From Toxoplasma gondii ME49 (taxonomy: Eukaryota; Apicomplexa; Conoidasida; Eucoccidiorida; Sarcocystidae): DNA of 64,000 nt. Below the pieces are notes generated by a model that saw only the letters and a list, made by a program, of their open reading frames with translations, was not told the DNA's origin and did not search any database. A program made the translations under genes and the position numbers. The DNA lies in contig NC_031477.1 in assembly GCF_000006565.2 (NCBI RefSeq), positions 1,142,274-1,206,273 of the forward strand. Direction: 5' to 3'. Positions 24,501 to 35,338 of this stretch are shown here, in pieces (the stretch's first letter is position 1; each line of letters starts with the position of its first letter).

Positions 24501-25229
24501 ACGACTTCTCTCTCACGAGCGACAGCTGCTCCTTCCCCTCTTCGAAGTGCGAAGCGAACAGCAGAGACCTCTTTTCTCTTTCTGATTGTTTCTCTGCAGA
24601 GCGCAGGAAGCCGTGGACACAATCTTCAGTGAAGGTGGGCGCCGCAGGCTTCTGTTTTTTCTTCCTTGTAGACTCCACTGGCGCTTTGCTCGCGTCTGAG
24701 AGTATCTGCAGTTCTCTCCGTTTCGCTCTTTGTCTGCGGCATCTGCGTGTGCCGTCCTGTTTGCCGCTTCAAGGTTTCTCTTCCTGTTTTCTCCCCTTCT
24801 GTCTCCTTTTTGAGGGGGCGTCCTTTTCGTTCTCTCGTGTTCTCCGGTTCTTCTTCGCTTCCCCACTTGCTCGCTGTTCCTTTCGTTTTTCCTCGTTCTC
24901 TTCGTGGTGCTTAGACTTCGTCTTCGCAATGTCAGAAGGTCTGTCGCGCGCTTGCCTTCCTCCCCTTTCCCGCAGCTGCGAAGGAACAGAAGGGCAAGCG
25001 TCGACGCACAAAGACGGAGCAAACAGAGCTGGCAGACCAGGACGCGGACGGCGCGAGTGCTGCAGACTCTTCCTCTGGAACCTCGAAGAAGCGAAAGGGA
25101 GAAAAAGGAGAAGCGGCTCCGCAAGACAAGACTCTGGAGGCTGCCTTCTTCTTTATCGAAGGGACTCGCTCAGATCTTAGCAAGCGGCAGGTCGCGAAGA
25201 GAAGGAAACTCGAAGTAAGCCGAGGATAG
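13724..25229 (+). CDS. NOP9: NOP9, Pumilio-like pre-rRNA processing factor (17 exons)
   Basis: Exons: 13724-14173, 14575-14737, 15835-15933, 16625-16685, 16875-16990, 17524-17799, 18319-18368, 18872-18905, 19335-19460, 20035-20115, 20596-about 21046, 21713-21959, 22517-22672, 23244-23354, 23886-24028, 24600-24634, 24976-25229. All phases match and give about 950 residues. The exon 11 donor is the least certain junction. NOP9 proteins bind single-stranded pre-rRNA around ITS1 in the nucleolus and are needed for 18S maturation in yeast. Pumilio-type repeats appear as [14 protein letters not shown] (about residue 155), [15 protein letters not shown] (209), [14 protein letters not shown] (267), [15 protein letters not shown] (365), [15 protein letters not shown] (420), [12 protein letters not shown] (459) and [14 protein letters not shown] (643). 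The family's C-terminal signature [10 protein letters not shown] is near 750. A basic, low-complexity N-terminus and a Lys/Arg-rich tail look like nucleolar signals. Start: ATG at 13724 with G at -3 and +4, just before the first basic segment. Confidence 0.88.
17886..17985. repeat. (AT)n array in NOP9 intron 6
   Basis: An interrupted TA/ATAC/ATAG array lies inside the intron 17800-18318. Its nearly self-complementary sequence could fold in the pre-mRNA. Confidence 0.9.
18872..18905 (+). other. NOP9: NOP9 micro-exon 8 (34 nt)
   Basis: A 34-nt exon between CGCAG acceptor and GTAATT donor. It is the only piece found that converts the phase 0 end of exon 7 into the phase 1 start of exon 9. It contributes the helix [12 protein letters not shown] leading straight into [11 protein letters not shown], as expected for a Pumilio repeat. 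Confidence 0.75.
19903..19938. repeat. 9-bp tandem repeat (CTTCTCTTC x4)
   Basis: Four near-identical 9-bp pyrimidine units lie in NOP9 intron 9 (19461-20034) upstream of the acceptor, extending its polypyrimidine character. Confidence 0.85.
21385..21575. repeat. Clustered (AT)n and (GA)n arrays in NOP9 intron 11
   Basis: Three AT arrays (about 21388-21412, 21457-21472 and 21519-21575) and a short GA run (about 21472-21488) lie in the intron before exon 12. Exact lengths are likely to vary between isolates. Confidence 0.9.
22158..22238. repeat. (AT)n array in NOP9 intron 12
   Basis: An interrupted TA array lies within the intron 21960-22516, followed by a short (TG)n run at about 22244-22256. 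Confidence 0.9.
23718..23757. repeat. 8-bp minisatellite (CCAYTCGT x5)
   Basis: Five units, CCATTCGT or CCACTCGT, in the order T,T,C,T,C at the variable base. It lies in NOP9 intron 14 (23355-23885). Confidence 0.9.
24114..24242 (+). repeat. Long near-perfect inverted repeat in NOP9 intron 15 (miRNA-precursor-like or MITE-like)
   Basis: The left arm begins AGGCAAAAGTAAACCGG and the right arm ends CCGGTTTACCTTTGCCT; they pair for about 30 bases with two or three mismatches. After an unpaired bulge, AGAAAATAGACA pairs with TGTCTATTTTCT, leaving a loop of about 22 bases. The element sits between exon 15 and exon 16 and is transcribed with NOP9. I see no flanking target-site duplication that I can be sure of. 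It may be a small-RNA precursor, or a miniature inverted-repeat element that inserted in the intron. Confidence 0.7.
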
Positions 25230-27096
25230 AGCGTATCGCGTCGCACATGAACTTCCAGACTCTGCGATTGCCCCAGAGCGAATCAGGACGCTTTCTCGAT
25301 GCGGTGTCGCTCTCAGGACTCATGACGCCTGCGAATGTCGCGCGGGGGCAGGAGAACGTCTGTCCGTTCTTCAAAAAGGGGGAGACTGGGAATCGCTGTT
25401 TAGATGGTGTGCGAAGCTTTTGTGATGTTGGGCGAGCAATGATAACGAAACAAGCAGACCATGGAGAGTGAGGTTCACGAATTTGTCTCTCGAAGATCCC
25501 TTGACAGTCTCCGTTGGTTTTCGCGGGGTACATCGGAGGTTCTCGGTGGCAGCTCTTCTTGGGGCCTAGACGCTCTCTGCATGCTCACTGTCGTCTGCTC
25601 TCTGTGCTGTCACTTCGAGGTTTCTCCCTCACTGTTTTGGGGATTTCTGTCTTTCTCACTCTACTGTTTTTCTTTCCTTCTCCACAGGCTGTGCTTCTCC
25701 TTTTTAGTGAATTCTCCTGCGCTCTTCGGCTGCTATCTTTCTTTTCCTTGCTTTGCTCTCCCTCACTTTGCGCTCCGTTTTCGCGTTTTCCTTTCTGCAG
25801 GCTGCGAAGCTGGCTGCTGCTGGAGCGCCTGTTGACGTTCGCTGATACTTCTCCGCTGGTCTCCGCGTTCCCCATCGTCCTCTCCTTTCCTTTTTCAGTC
25901 TCCTTTCTTCTCACCTTTCTTTTCATCTTCCCTCTCAGTGTTCCCCTCTCGTTTCTGTCCTTTCCTTCGTCCTGTCTGCGTCTGCTTCCTCGGTTGTGCT
26001 CCCTCTCTTTCCCCCATCTGTCTTTCCTGCTTTCTCGCCTCCGCTGTGTAAACAGCTCCTTGATAGTGATTCCTTTCTCCCCTTCGTACGTTGTGCCGTC
26101 GCGTCACGGGGATCAAAGCGCGATGACGGGATCGGATTTTCCTCCGCGTTCCGCGACGCCAGAGTCTTTGTCCGACAACGGTGTCTCCGTCCTCAGACTT
26201 TCGTCTTTCAAACGTTTCTCACAGAGTCAAGTCGCCCAACGCGGCGACCCACGCAGAGCCAACGAAACGCACGAGGAGAAAAAAAAACAGGCGAAAGGCA
26301 GCCTCGAACATCACCTCAAAAAAACGCGCATGCAGAGGGAGGAAGGAAAAACACGAAGAAAGGGAAGAAGAAACCGCGTGGAGAGGCACAGGATATGCGA
26401 GAGATACGCCGAGTAAAGCAAGAAGAAAGAGTTGCGCGACGGCCAAGAGAAAGCGGAGGGCGAGTGCAAGGAGGTGACAAGAGAACTTCTCACGTTTGGA
26501 ATAAACTTCAAGTCTGTTCACTGCGACTCACGAGATGACTCGAAAAAACGAAAACCGGGTGCCACAAGGACATGCATGGCAGCACCCTGCAGCGAGAAAA
26601 AGGATATACGGAGTTAAGGCGGACGCGGGGAGCCTCTGCGACATTAGTTGCTGCTCCTCCAGAGAAGTCCAAGAGCCAAGGTCGGTCGAAGCCGAAGAAA
26701 CGAAATCGTCTACACCCGAGAAAAAAACTTATACAGAAAGGAGGCAAGCGAGAGATGCGTATGAAGCAGTAAAAACGCCCATTTCCCTTCTTTCTGACTT
26801 CCTCGACAAGCCTTGAGAGCGTCAGAAAAGACAACGGTCATCGGTTCTCGCTGCTCTCCCATCCCGTGTGCGTTTTTCTTCTTTCCTGTCACTTTTCGCT
26901 CTTCTCTCTGTTCTCGAACGTCTCTTTCAGCGGTCCTGCGACCTCATTTCCTGTCTGCGTACTCTGATCCTTCTTCATTTCTTTTTCTCTCTTTCCTTCT
27001 TCCCCTCCTCCCGCGTCTGCCGGGCCGCTTCTCTTCCGCGCATTCCCTCTCGGAAGACTTTCCTTGTTGTCTCGGCCACCGTCTCTCCGCTGCCGC
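25230..27096. other. Convergent spacer between NOP9 and MLH1
   Basis: It holds the 3' UTRs of both genes. The sequence is dominated by TTTCTC/CCTTTC runs on the + strand up to about 26060, then becomes purine-rich (26270-26480). Open frames are low-complexity Ser/Phe/Leu or Arg/Lys stretches, with no start, splice or homology support. Confidence 0.6.
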
Positions 27097-30000
27097 CTAG
27101 CACCGCTCGAAGACGCGGTAGAGCGCTGGCAGCGAAGCGACGACTCGGATCGTGCCATCCGAGAAATATCTGAAAAAGAAGAGAAAACATGAGCGCGGCG
27201 AGGACGGATGCAGGTCGCCGAGAAGGCGCATGCACCCGCAGGGACCATAAAGACGATGGAACGCGTTCGCGACCTGGACTGGCCGAATGAAAAAGAACTG
27301 AGGGGAGAGAAAGAAAACACTAGGGAGAACGAGAGAGGGAACAAGCATGACGACAGATAGAGAGAGTCAAAGAGAGTGAGAGGGGAACTCGAGGGGACCT
27401 CAGGTTTGCACCACAGGTCGCAGAGGAACAGACCGCGCGTTGGAGGAAGAAATCAACGTCTTCCGTGCATCCGGTTCGAACGGCTGAGCGACTGACGTCT
27501 TTGGCAGAGCGCATTTCCAGTAGCCGCGGATCGCGGGCAGGAAATGCATAGAAAAGATATCTCGCACTGCCGGATGGACTGCGAGGCTCGAGGCGTCGGC
27601 CGCTGCAGTCACATGCGGCGGAACGGATGCGAAGAAACGCGCAAACGCTTCGGCGGCATCTCGAAGACAAGACGTCTCTTTACGCCAGTCCACCTGCGCA
27701 GACAGGAAAGGCATTCCACACCAGGTTTGGCAGGCGCCAGAAATCCAAGATGCACAGGACGCGAAACGAAGCAAACGATGCATCCGGACTTTCGTACACA
27801 CGCGGGCATACACTCCAAGCTGCGTCTACACCCATGCCTCGAACAGGAGATCGACGGATTGTCCCTCGTTGCTCTGCTGCGCATCTGGACTTCTCAGCAT
27901 GCAGAAGCACCGAGAGAGGCTGCTATGCGTCTACAGAGTATGCATGCACTCCACACGACCGACCGCAACCACAGACGCTTGTATGTGCGCTTCGATAGAT
28001 ATATATACATATATATACATATTTATACACATATATATACATATATACATATTTATATACATATATAGTATATATATAGTATATATATATTAGACAGGCA
28101 TTTGCAGATCTGTCGAACAGAGGAGGTCATGTTTCTCTCGAGATTTTTCTCCCTGCTGAGTGTGCGTTTTCGGGACGCACATCGAGACCGAGTTGGAGAA
28201 GAAGCTCCGGGAGATTCCGAAGAGGGAAGTAGGATCCGCATGCGAGAGGCACCGTTTTGAGGCGCCACCCGAGCTTTGCGTCCTCCGCGCCGACTTCTTC
28301 ATCGTCTCTGGGGCGTTTGCGTGACCTCCCAGAGTCGGGAGCGATTCCGAGACTGAAGTAGTCACAGAGAAGCGAACGGTGACGAAGTAGACACTCGAGC
28401 GCTTGCTCCACACTCGTGCCTTCCAGTTGAGAGGCGCCAGACTCATCCCACTGCATGCGTCGTCTCCGACGCAGGCCTTCTCGCAACAGCTTGGAGAGAA
28501 TCAACGGAGGGTCGAGGATCAGCGGAGGGAGGCGGCCGAGTCTCAGCAGAACGGACTGGTACAGAAACGCTGCGCGGCCATGCAGAGAGAAAAAGACAGT
28601 CGGAGATTTCGAGGCAAAAAGGTGGAGGTGAATGGACGTTGCGCCTTCCGTGTCGTCCCCTCTGTCGTCTTCCCCACAAAGTACTGCGTTCCATGACTTT
28701 TTCAGCTTTTTCTGAGGCTCCCAGTTCGGCGGTCCTTTGCCCAGACCGGTGCAGGAGAACTACGCATTATCACCCTGCCTTTACAGAGCTCGTCTCCTCT
28801 CAACTTCGCTAACGACCCTCTGCGGTTGCCGCGTTTCACTTTCTCCCCAGTGTCGTCGAACTGCCTCCTCCAGTGCTCTTCCTTCTTTCTTCTCTCTTCC
28901 TCCTGCGTTCAGCAGTCCCCTTTCTCTGCTCTCTCCCTCTCCTTCACTGGTGCCGCGTCCACCCTTCTCCGCTCCTCTCTGTTCGTCTCCTCTTTGCTCG
29001 CTGGCTCCCGTCTCCGCTCTTCCTTCGTCTCTCCGTTCGCCGGATTCTACCTCTCATGACTCTCTGCAGGTCGACGAGCAGCAGCAGGTGATTGTGTTGG
29101 AGGAGGGCGTGCGTCTCGCTCACAGCGCCGACGAGGAGAGACTGCTGAAGCCAGGCGTCGCAGCCGTCCAGGTCCCCCGCTGCCTCCTCCGTCTTTCCGA
29201 CGTCTCGGCTATCGCGTCGGCCTCTCGCGCTCTCCCCTGCGGCGGAGCCGCCCGCGCGCCGAACCTCTTCGAGCAGCGTCTGGACCGAGGCGAGATACGC
29301 AGAGTCACTCGGGAAGTTCCTCAACACAACCTGCTCGAGCGCAGGACGCGAACGAAAAAACGAAGTCTCCTGCCTCACTCTGCTGCTCGCGAGAGACTCT
29401 GTAGAGTCCGCCGCCTCGGCGCCGCGGCTACGCCCTCCACACCCGTCCTGCGCCTCCCCTGCCGACGCACGAGGAAACAAAGACGCAGAGAGAGAATCAG
29501 AGAGAGACGAAGAAGATGAAAGCGAGGAAGATGAAGAAAGAGACGAGGCAGAAGAAGACGGAGGAGAGGAAGAAGAGGAAGAAGAGGAAGAAGAGGAAGA
29601 AGATGAGACATTGGAAATTGGATCAACGGTAGAGTGTCTGGTACCGAGGAAGCCAGAAAGCGTTGTTTGCCGAAAGTCCGTTCGAACGCGAGCTGGATTT
29701 AACAGCTTTTTTGCCATCCCTGGGTGAGAAGAAGAAGCGGCTGAAGACCGAGACGAAGAACAGCAAGCGGAGGACGGAGCAGAAGGAGCAGCGTTTCGGA
29801 CGTCGCCCTCCTCCCGCGACTGGGCGGCGGCGTCTCTCCTCCGTGAACACTCTCCATCGTCTGCATTTGTTCTTCCTGTCGGATCCTCTGTTCCGCCAAC
29901 TCGTTCTGCTTGCCGGCCTTCTTGCCCTTCCGCGGTACACGGGAGCGAAGAAGACTCCAGCGTCCGAGGAAAGACAAGCAGCCGCTGAGAGAGACCTGGA

Positions 30001-30299
30001 GGCGAACCGGAGGAGGCCGACGGATCCTGACTGGACGAGACCGTCTGAACGTTGAAGATTTGGGATGACGCCTGCGATCCGAGGCGCTCCTGCAAAGATA
30101 CCAAGCGTGGAGAAACGCGTTGACGAAAGACATTACCACTCTCGACGTCCACCTCGCATGCACCCAGCACAGACATTAACGGAAAACAACACAACTCCCA
30201 AACAGCTGCGGCTACACGCATGCACACAAGCAGATATATATATATATATATACATATATACATATACATATATATAGATATAGATATATATATAGATAG

Positions 30300-30338
<39 letters not shown>

Positions 30339-32869
30339 GATATAGATATCCTGATACACCGAGAGAAATACATACTGCCGCACCTGCATACTTTTACGCA
30401 GATGTGTGTTTACATGTAGACATATACAAATCGACAGATAGACAGAGGTATCGTTACATCTACATATATAGATACATGTAGAGAGATATGGATCGGGAGA
30501 GAGAGAAACCGACAACGAGATACACAGAACATATGCGGCTGTGTTTAGGCACTCGTCGGTGCATTTGTCAGAAGCGTTTGGAACGCGTTTTGCCTTGGAA
30601 CGCTCGAGAACACACATATCCGTCCGAGGAGAAATGCGAAGAAGAAGACTTGTCAACGGACTCGAAAATGTTTCGCGAGATTTGCGGCGACGAAGTCCTC
30701 GTAGAGAAGCTGGACGCGTTGCTTCGTCGGGTGTACATTCACATCGATCAACCACGGAGGCAAAGTCAGAGAAAGATACACCCATGCCTTCAACCCGCGA
30801 GGCAGCAACTCCTGATAGACGCCCTCGATGCTTTTTCTGGGGGAAAACGCGCAGGAGACAAAACGCATGCACGCGAGGCGCGAGGCGGCAGGCCGGCAGC
30901 GAGAAGCGAAAGAGCGGCGAGCAAGAAGAGTCGCAGAGGCGGTGGTGACTGAACAAGAGGGAGGAGCAGACCTGGGTGAGAAAATGTCGAAAGAAACGGA
31001 GACGTACCTGAGAGTCGGGGCATCGACGAGTCGGCCGTTGATGAAGAGGATGAACGTTCCAGGCGGCTTGACTCCGGCAGAAATGCGGCTGGCGTATCCC
31101 CACACAGACACTTGGCACTGTTTTTTCTTCTCTTTCTCTTTGGTCGCCTTATCTTCAGTGTCGCGCTCCTCTGCATCTTCGTCTGGAGACGTTCCGCCTT
31201 CGCATGCACCGGCAGAGCCGTCGCTTCTTCGCCTGTCTCGGTGCATGCGTTCTTTCTCCCCAGGTATTCTCGCTCTCGCCTCGTCCCCGTCCGACTCCTC
31301 TTCCTCGTTGCTCTTGGCGTCTGGCTGTGGCTCAAAGCGCCAGGCTGCATGCGGGAGAAGAAACGAAACGTCTATCGCAGTCAGACCTGCACGGACGCTG
31401 TGGCCGAAGGCTCGCTCGACGACCGCCAAGGTCCTTCCTCCCCGACGACTCGCCTCCTTCATTCGACGCAGTTCCTCCGCATGAAGCGCAGGCTCCTCCT
31501 CTTCTTCGCGCCTCACGCAAGACCCAACCACAGTCAAGCCCGGAGAGCCTGAAGACTCAGACGGAGAAGATAACGAAGACAGAGGCGAGGAAAAAGAGGC
31601 GACAGAAGCAGGAGGAGAAGAAGAGGAAGACGAGGAAGACGAGGAAGACGAGGAAGAAGAAGAGACTCGGGGCCATCCAGAAGTGGAAAAATCCGTTTGT
31701 GTCTTATCTTGGCGCCTGCATGTGAATTTGATGTGAGGGTTGTCGATGGCATAGCGCATGCAGACGTCGAGACACTTGGCGTATTCCTCCTGAGGAGACG
31801 CGAGCATTTTTCGTCTTTCGGGGAACGCGTGGAACAGCCGAGAGACGCGCAAAGTCGTCCCCCGACTCCGAGCCGCCACTGATACACCTGCAGGCACCTG
31901 CAAAGTAGACGAAGAAGAAGCAGAAGAAGCAGACGCAGAAGAAGAAGCAGAAGAAGCAGAAGAAGCAGACGCAGAAGAAGAAGCAGAAGAAGAAGCGGAA
32001 GAAGCAGACGCAGAAGAAGAAGCAGAAGAAGCAGACGCAGAAGAAGAAGCAGAAGAAGAAGCAGAGTCAGAAGAGAGAATTGGCTCGCCTTTGTCGTAGG
32101 AGCATCGGTATCCGTGAGGAAGCGAAGCGATTCGCGTTGTGACGTCGACCTGTCCAACGACGGCCAAGCTGGCAAGCGCTTCGCCTCGGAAGCCGAAGGT
32201 GTTCATACACCTGAGGTCGGAGAGGGCCTTCAGTTTGCTTGTGGTAAAACGTTGGCACAAGATGGTGAGGTCTTGCGGGTGGATGCCGCAGCCGTCGTCA
32301 CTGACAGCGAGGAGTTTGAAGCCTCCGTTGTGCACGGAGACTGAGATCGACGAACTGCGCGCGTCCAGAGCGTTTTCCAGAAGTTCCTTCAACGCAGAAG
32401 ACGGTCGGAGGACGACCTCGCCCGCGGCGATCAGCTGCACGACGCTCGGATCTAGTCTGCGAATTTGAGGCTGGGGAGAAAACGCAGACTGAGAGAGACC
32501 TGGCGATGAAGGCGCCGAAGGAGACGAAGCGAGCGAAGAAGATGGGGAAGAGGGGGAAATGGAAGCGAGCGACGAAGAAGAGGTACAAGAAGAAGAGGAC
32601 GAAGAGGAAGAAGAGGAAGAAGAGGTACAAGAAGAAGAGGACGAAGAGGAAGAAGAGGAAGAAGAAGATGGGGAAGAAGAAGAAGATGGGGAAGAAGAAG
32701 AAGATGGGGAAGAAGAAGAAGATGGGGAAGAAGAAGAAGATGGGGAAGAAGAAGAAGATGGGGAAGAAGAAGAAGAGGAAGAAGAAGAAGATGGGGAAGG
32801 ACTAGGGTCTTCCCGTGAACCTTCGCGCTGAGAGGCCGAGGCGGCCCGAGAGAAAACAGAATCGCTCAT
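27097..32869 (-). CDS. MLH1: MLH1, DNA mismatch repair MutL homologue (six exons)
   Basis: Exons on the minus strand: 32869-31008, 30836-30662, 30089-29051, 28569-28181, 27693-27434, 27169-27097; phases match and give 1,265 residues. MLH1 pairs with PMS1/PMS2 to form MutL-alpha, which acts after MutS mismatch recognition. GHKL ATPase motifs are present: [12 protein letters not shown] (about residue 158), DDGCGIHP (about 189) and [11 protein letters not shown] (about 223). The transducer domain carries [12 protein letters not shown] and [18 protein letters not shown]. The linker keeps [14 protein letters not shown]. The C-terminal dimer domain follows, with [25 protein letters not shown] and a final LYRVFERC; the FERC end is the conserved MLH1 tail that contributes to the endonuclease site. 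At 1,265 residues it is much longer than the human protein (756) because of Ser-rich insertions at the N-terminus, after [13 protein letters not shown], in the transducer and in the linker. The start ATG has A at -3. Confidence 0.95.
28000..28092. repeat. (AT)n array in MLH1 intron 4
   Basis: ATATATAC-type array inside the intron between exons 4 and 5 (27694-28180). Confidence 0.9.
29500..29612. repeat. GAA-rich microsatellite coding a Ser run in the MLH1 linker
   Basis: A (GAA/GAG)n tract within MLH1 exon 3, read on the minus strand as Ser with scattered Pro and Leu. It lies just C-terminal to the [10 protein letters not shown] linker motif. Confidence 0.85.
30232..30348. repeat. (AT)n/(GATA)n array in MLH1 intron 2
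   Basis: TA and ATAGAT units lie inside the intron 30090-30661. Confidence 0.9.
31905..32062. repeat. MLH1: GAAGAAGCAGAC-type coding repeat in MLH1 exon 1
   Basis: About 150 bp of interleaved GAA, GCA and GAC triplets, read on the minus strand as [12 protein letters not shown]. It interrupts the ATPase domain between the beta strand after [10 protein letters not shown] and the conserved [11 protein letters not shown], a position where MLH1 normally has a short loop. Confidence 0.9.
32667..32774. repeat. MLH1: 18-bp coding minisatellite in the MLH1 N-terminus
   Basis: Six tandem 18-bp units starting GATGGGGAAGAAGAAGAA, with first bases at 32667, 32685, 32703, 32721, 32739 and 32757. On the minus strand each unit codes the hexapeptide SSSSSP. 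The array is part of an N-terminal extension of roughly 135 residues before the ATPase domain ([17 protein letters not shown]). Confidence 0.93.
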
Positions 32870-33668
32870 TTTTAGGAAAGAGACACACACTGAGAGAAGA
32901 GGAAGAAAGGAGCCAAAAGGAGGACTGAAAGACCAGAGCGCGACCGGGGACAGAAGAAGGAGCTGTTGGAGGAAGACGTCTCATGAGCGAGGAAAACAAC
33001 GAGGACAGAAGAGAAAAGACGGGGGTCACAGGCTTGGAGGTCGCGTGCGAAGAATCCGGCCGAGACAAAAAAAGAGAAGCGATAAAACTCTCTCTTTTCG
33101 AGGCCTTCTCTCTCGCCGACGGGGAAGAGAAAGTTTGAGGAAAGGAAGAAAAAACAAAGTACCCCTCCAGCAGCGAGGCAGTCGAAAAACGCGTGTGCAG
33201 ACTGGCTCGACGGTCGTCCGCATGTCAAGCCTCAAGACGCATGCCGCCGCAGCAAAGCAGTGGGGAAACGACATCAGCGGAGGCTCTTTGGACGAGATAG
33301 AGTGAAGCATTGGGGAGGGAGACTAGAAAAGTCCACAAGAAAGAGAAACAGATGAAGAGAGAAAGAGAAAGAAGACACGAAGGACCCAAACGCGGTGACC
33401 TGCTTCGGCAAGACACTCGAGTGAAGATGGCGCTGGGGGAGGACTCTGCTGTTTTGGACGGGAATTCCTTTTGACTTCTCTTCACTGTTCTCGTCTCCCT
33501 TTCCTTGAAAAGCACCGTCCTTTTTCCTCAGTCAAAAGTCTGCCTGCCTCGGAAATGTTCACCGCCGTTCGTTTGCAGGAAAGCGACAGTGTGCATGCGC
33601 AGCAGCCGGCGCGAGAGTCGCGGGGGGTGTATTGGACAGCGCCGACTCTGCGGCAGAGACTCACTTTT

Positions 33669-33883
33669 TTAGATTGTAAGCCGTATACACGAAGCGCAGA
33701 GGCCAAGACAAGCGTTTAAGGAGCATAATAAAAGTATGACGCTAGGAGAAAATGCAAGAAGGAGAGCAGAGCTCAGTTTTTTAGATTGTAAGCCGTATAC
33801 ACGAAGCGCAGAGGCCAAGACAAGCGTTTAAGGAGCATAATAAAAGTATGACGCTAAGAGAAAATGCAAGAAGGAGAGCAGAG
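33669..33883. repeat. 112-bp tandem direct duplication
   Basis: Two adjacent copies begin with TTAGATTGTAAGCCGTATAC at 33669 and 33781. They differ at a single base over about 100 positions (GCTAGGAG against GCTAAGAG), so the duplication is recent or is kept alike by conversion. Each copy contains ATAATAAAAG, which resembles a polyadenylation signal. It lies between the MLH1 5' end and the PEX19 3' end. Confidence 0.95.
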
Positions 33884-34657
33884 CGCCTCGGCCATCCTCC
33901 TTCCTGCGTATACGCGCCTCCCGCCTGTCTCGCTTTGTTTGAACAAGCCTGCCGAACGGGTGTGCGACGTCTCCTCCCGACAAGAAACAGAACAACTGAG
34001 AGATGGCAATTTTTCTCTTGGGGCCAGCTGAGCCAACGCCTCGACTCTTCTCCCTTTTCGAGGATTCAAAATTGCATCTGCAGAGAGTCAGATGGGCAAG
34101 TCGTCTGGCCTCCGCGGTGTCTGTGTACCTGCAGGCCTGGACAAAGGTCGCATTTATCTTCCGTGCAGTGGATCTGTTTGTACACAATACGGCATCACTA
34201 GACGAGATCTCACGCTCCTGCTCGCAACAAAAGGCGCTGAGATGTGTAGATGTTCTTCGTTGACTTGGGGACGGCGTAGACTGCATGCAGCAAGGCTCTG
34301 TCTCTGCGTTGTCGCCTCCATCAGCTCTCAATAATGTTGATGCAACACTGCTACGCAGCCGAATCCGGAAAGATCACTGAACTGCTGTAGGCTGGATTCC
34401 TGTCCTCTCTTGAAGTGGAAGAGAGGCACAGGGTCGCCGAAGCTGGCAAGGAGAAACAAAAATATGAAGAATAAAACTTTCGCTTGACAGCCTCGCCACG
34501 ATGGTCTCCAGCGAGAAAATCCTTTTCTCCAACAGACGCTTCTCCTTCTCTACGAATCCCGCCGAGGCTGAGGCTGTCTACATCCTGGAAAGGTCTTTTC
34601 GAGACATGCATGCGCTGCTCTGCACACCGCGGGCGGTGTGACGCGCCCTACATTCAG

Positions 34658-34658
34658 A

Positions 34659-34691
<33 letters not shown>

Positions 34692-34706
34692 CATATATAC
34701 ATATAT
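34658..34706. repeat. (AT)n array
   Basis: TA array with GTATATAC interruptions downstream of PEX19; a second shorter one lies at about 34838-34862. Confidence 0.88.
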
Positions 34707-35338
34707 AGGTATAGGCATTTGAATAGATGTACAGAACTGTTTCCATCTGAAGGTTAGGTACAGATGTGCATACGCTAGAAATACAGACGCATATGCGAGC
34801 AGGTACAGACATATACTGATATGTGTGCGTATGCACGCATATATATATATATATATATATAAATGTATATGTTGGTAAATAGAGGTGCGTAGATATTGAT
34901 ATGCAAATGCATGTGTGTATCTTTATATGAGTGTCTTTGTGCGACACCGAGCCTGCTTGATTAGTTGGAAATAGGCGAGGGCTGAGAATGAGGAAAGAGA
35001 GCTCAGAGAAGCATGCATGCATGGGAGGGTGCCTGTAAAAAGGATTCGATCTGTCCAGAGACGAATGTGATACGCCGTTCTTGGCAGAAGGAAAAGCGAC
35101 GACCTCTTTCCTTCGACAACAAAAAAAGATGCCTAAGGTACAGAAAGTGGAGAGAAAAACGAGACACTAGGCCAGAGATGCGGCAGACGATGCACAGAGA
35201 AATCCTGCCCCAAAACGGAACAGGGGAAAAGAGAGGGAGAAACAGGGAGACCGAAGAAAACGAAGTAAAACCAGTTTTTAAAAAACATTCGACTTTCCTC
35301 TTTTCTGCGTTTGTCCTTCGTCAGATCTCTCTCGATCA

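Larger units (their letters stand above)
32870..35338. other. MLH1 upstream region and PEX19 3' flank
   Basis: Both neighbours are on the minus strand, so this stretch should hold the MLH1 promoter and 5' UTR and the PEX19 3' UTR. It contains the 112-bp tandem duplication, AT arrays near 34660 and 34836, a CTGCATGCAG palindrome at 34281-34290, and TGCATGC motifs at 34607 and 35014. No coding frame has support. Confidence 0.55.

Noticed and set aside
32506..32831. Glu/Lys-only frames on the + strand opposite the MLH1 N-terminus
   Set aside because: They are antisense to the MLH1 Ser minisatellite and have no independent support.
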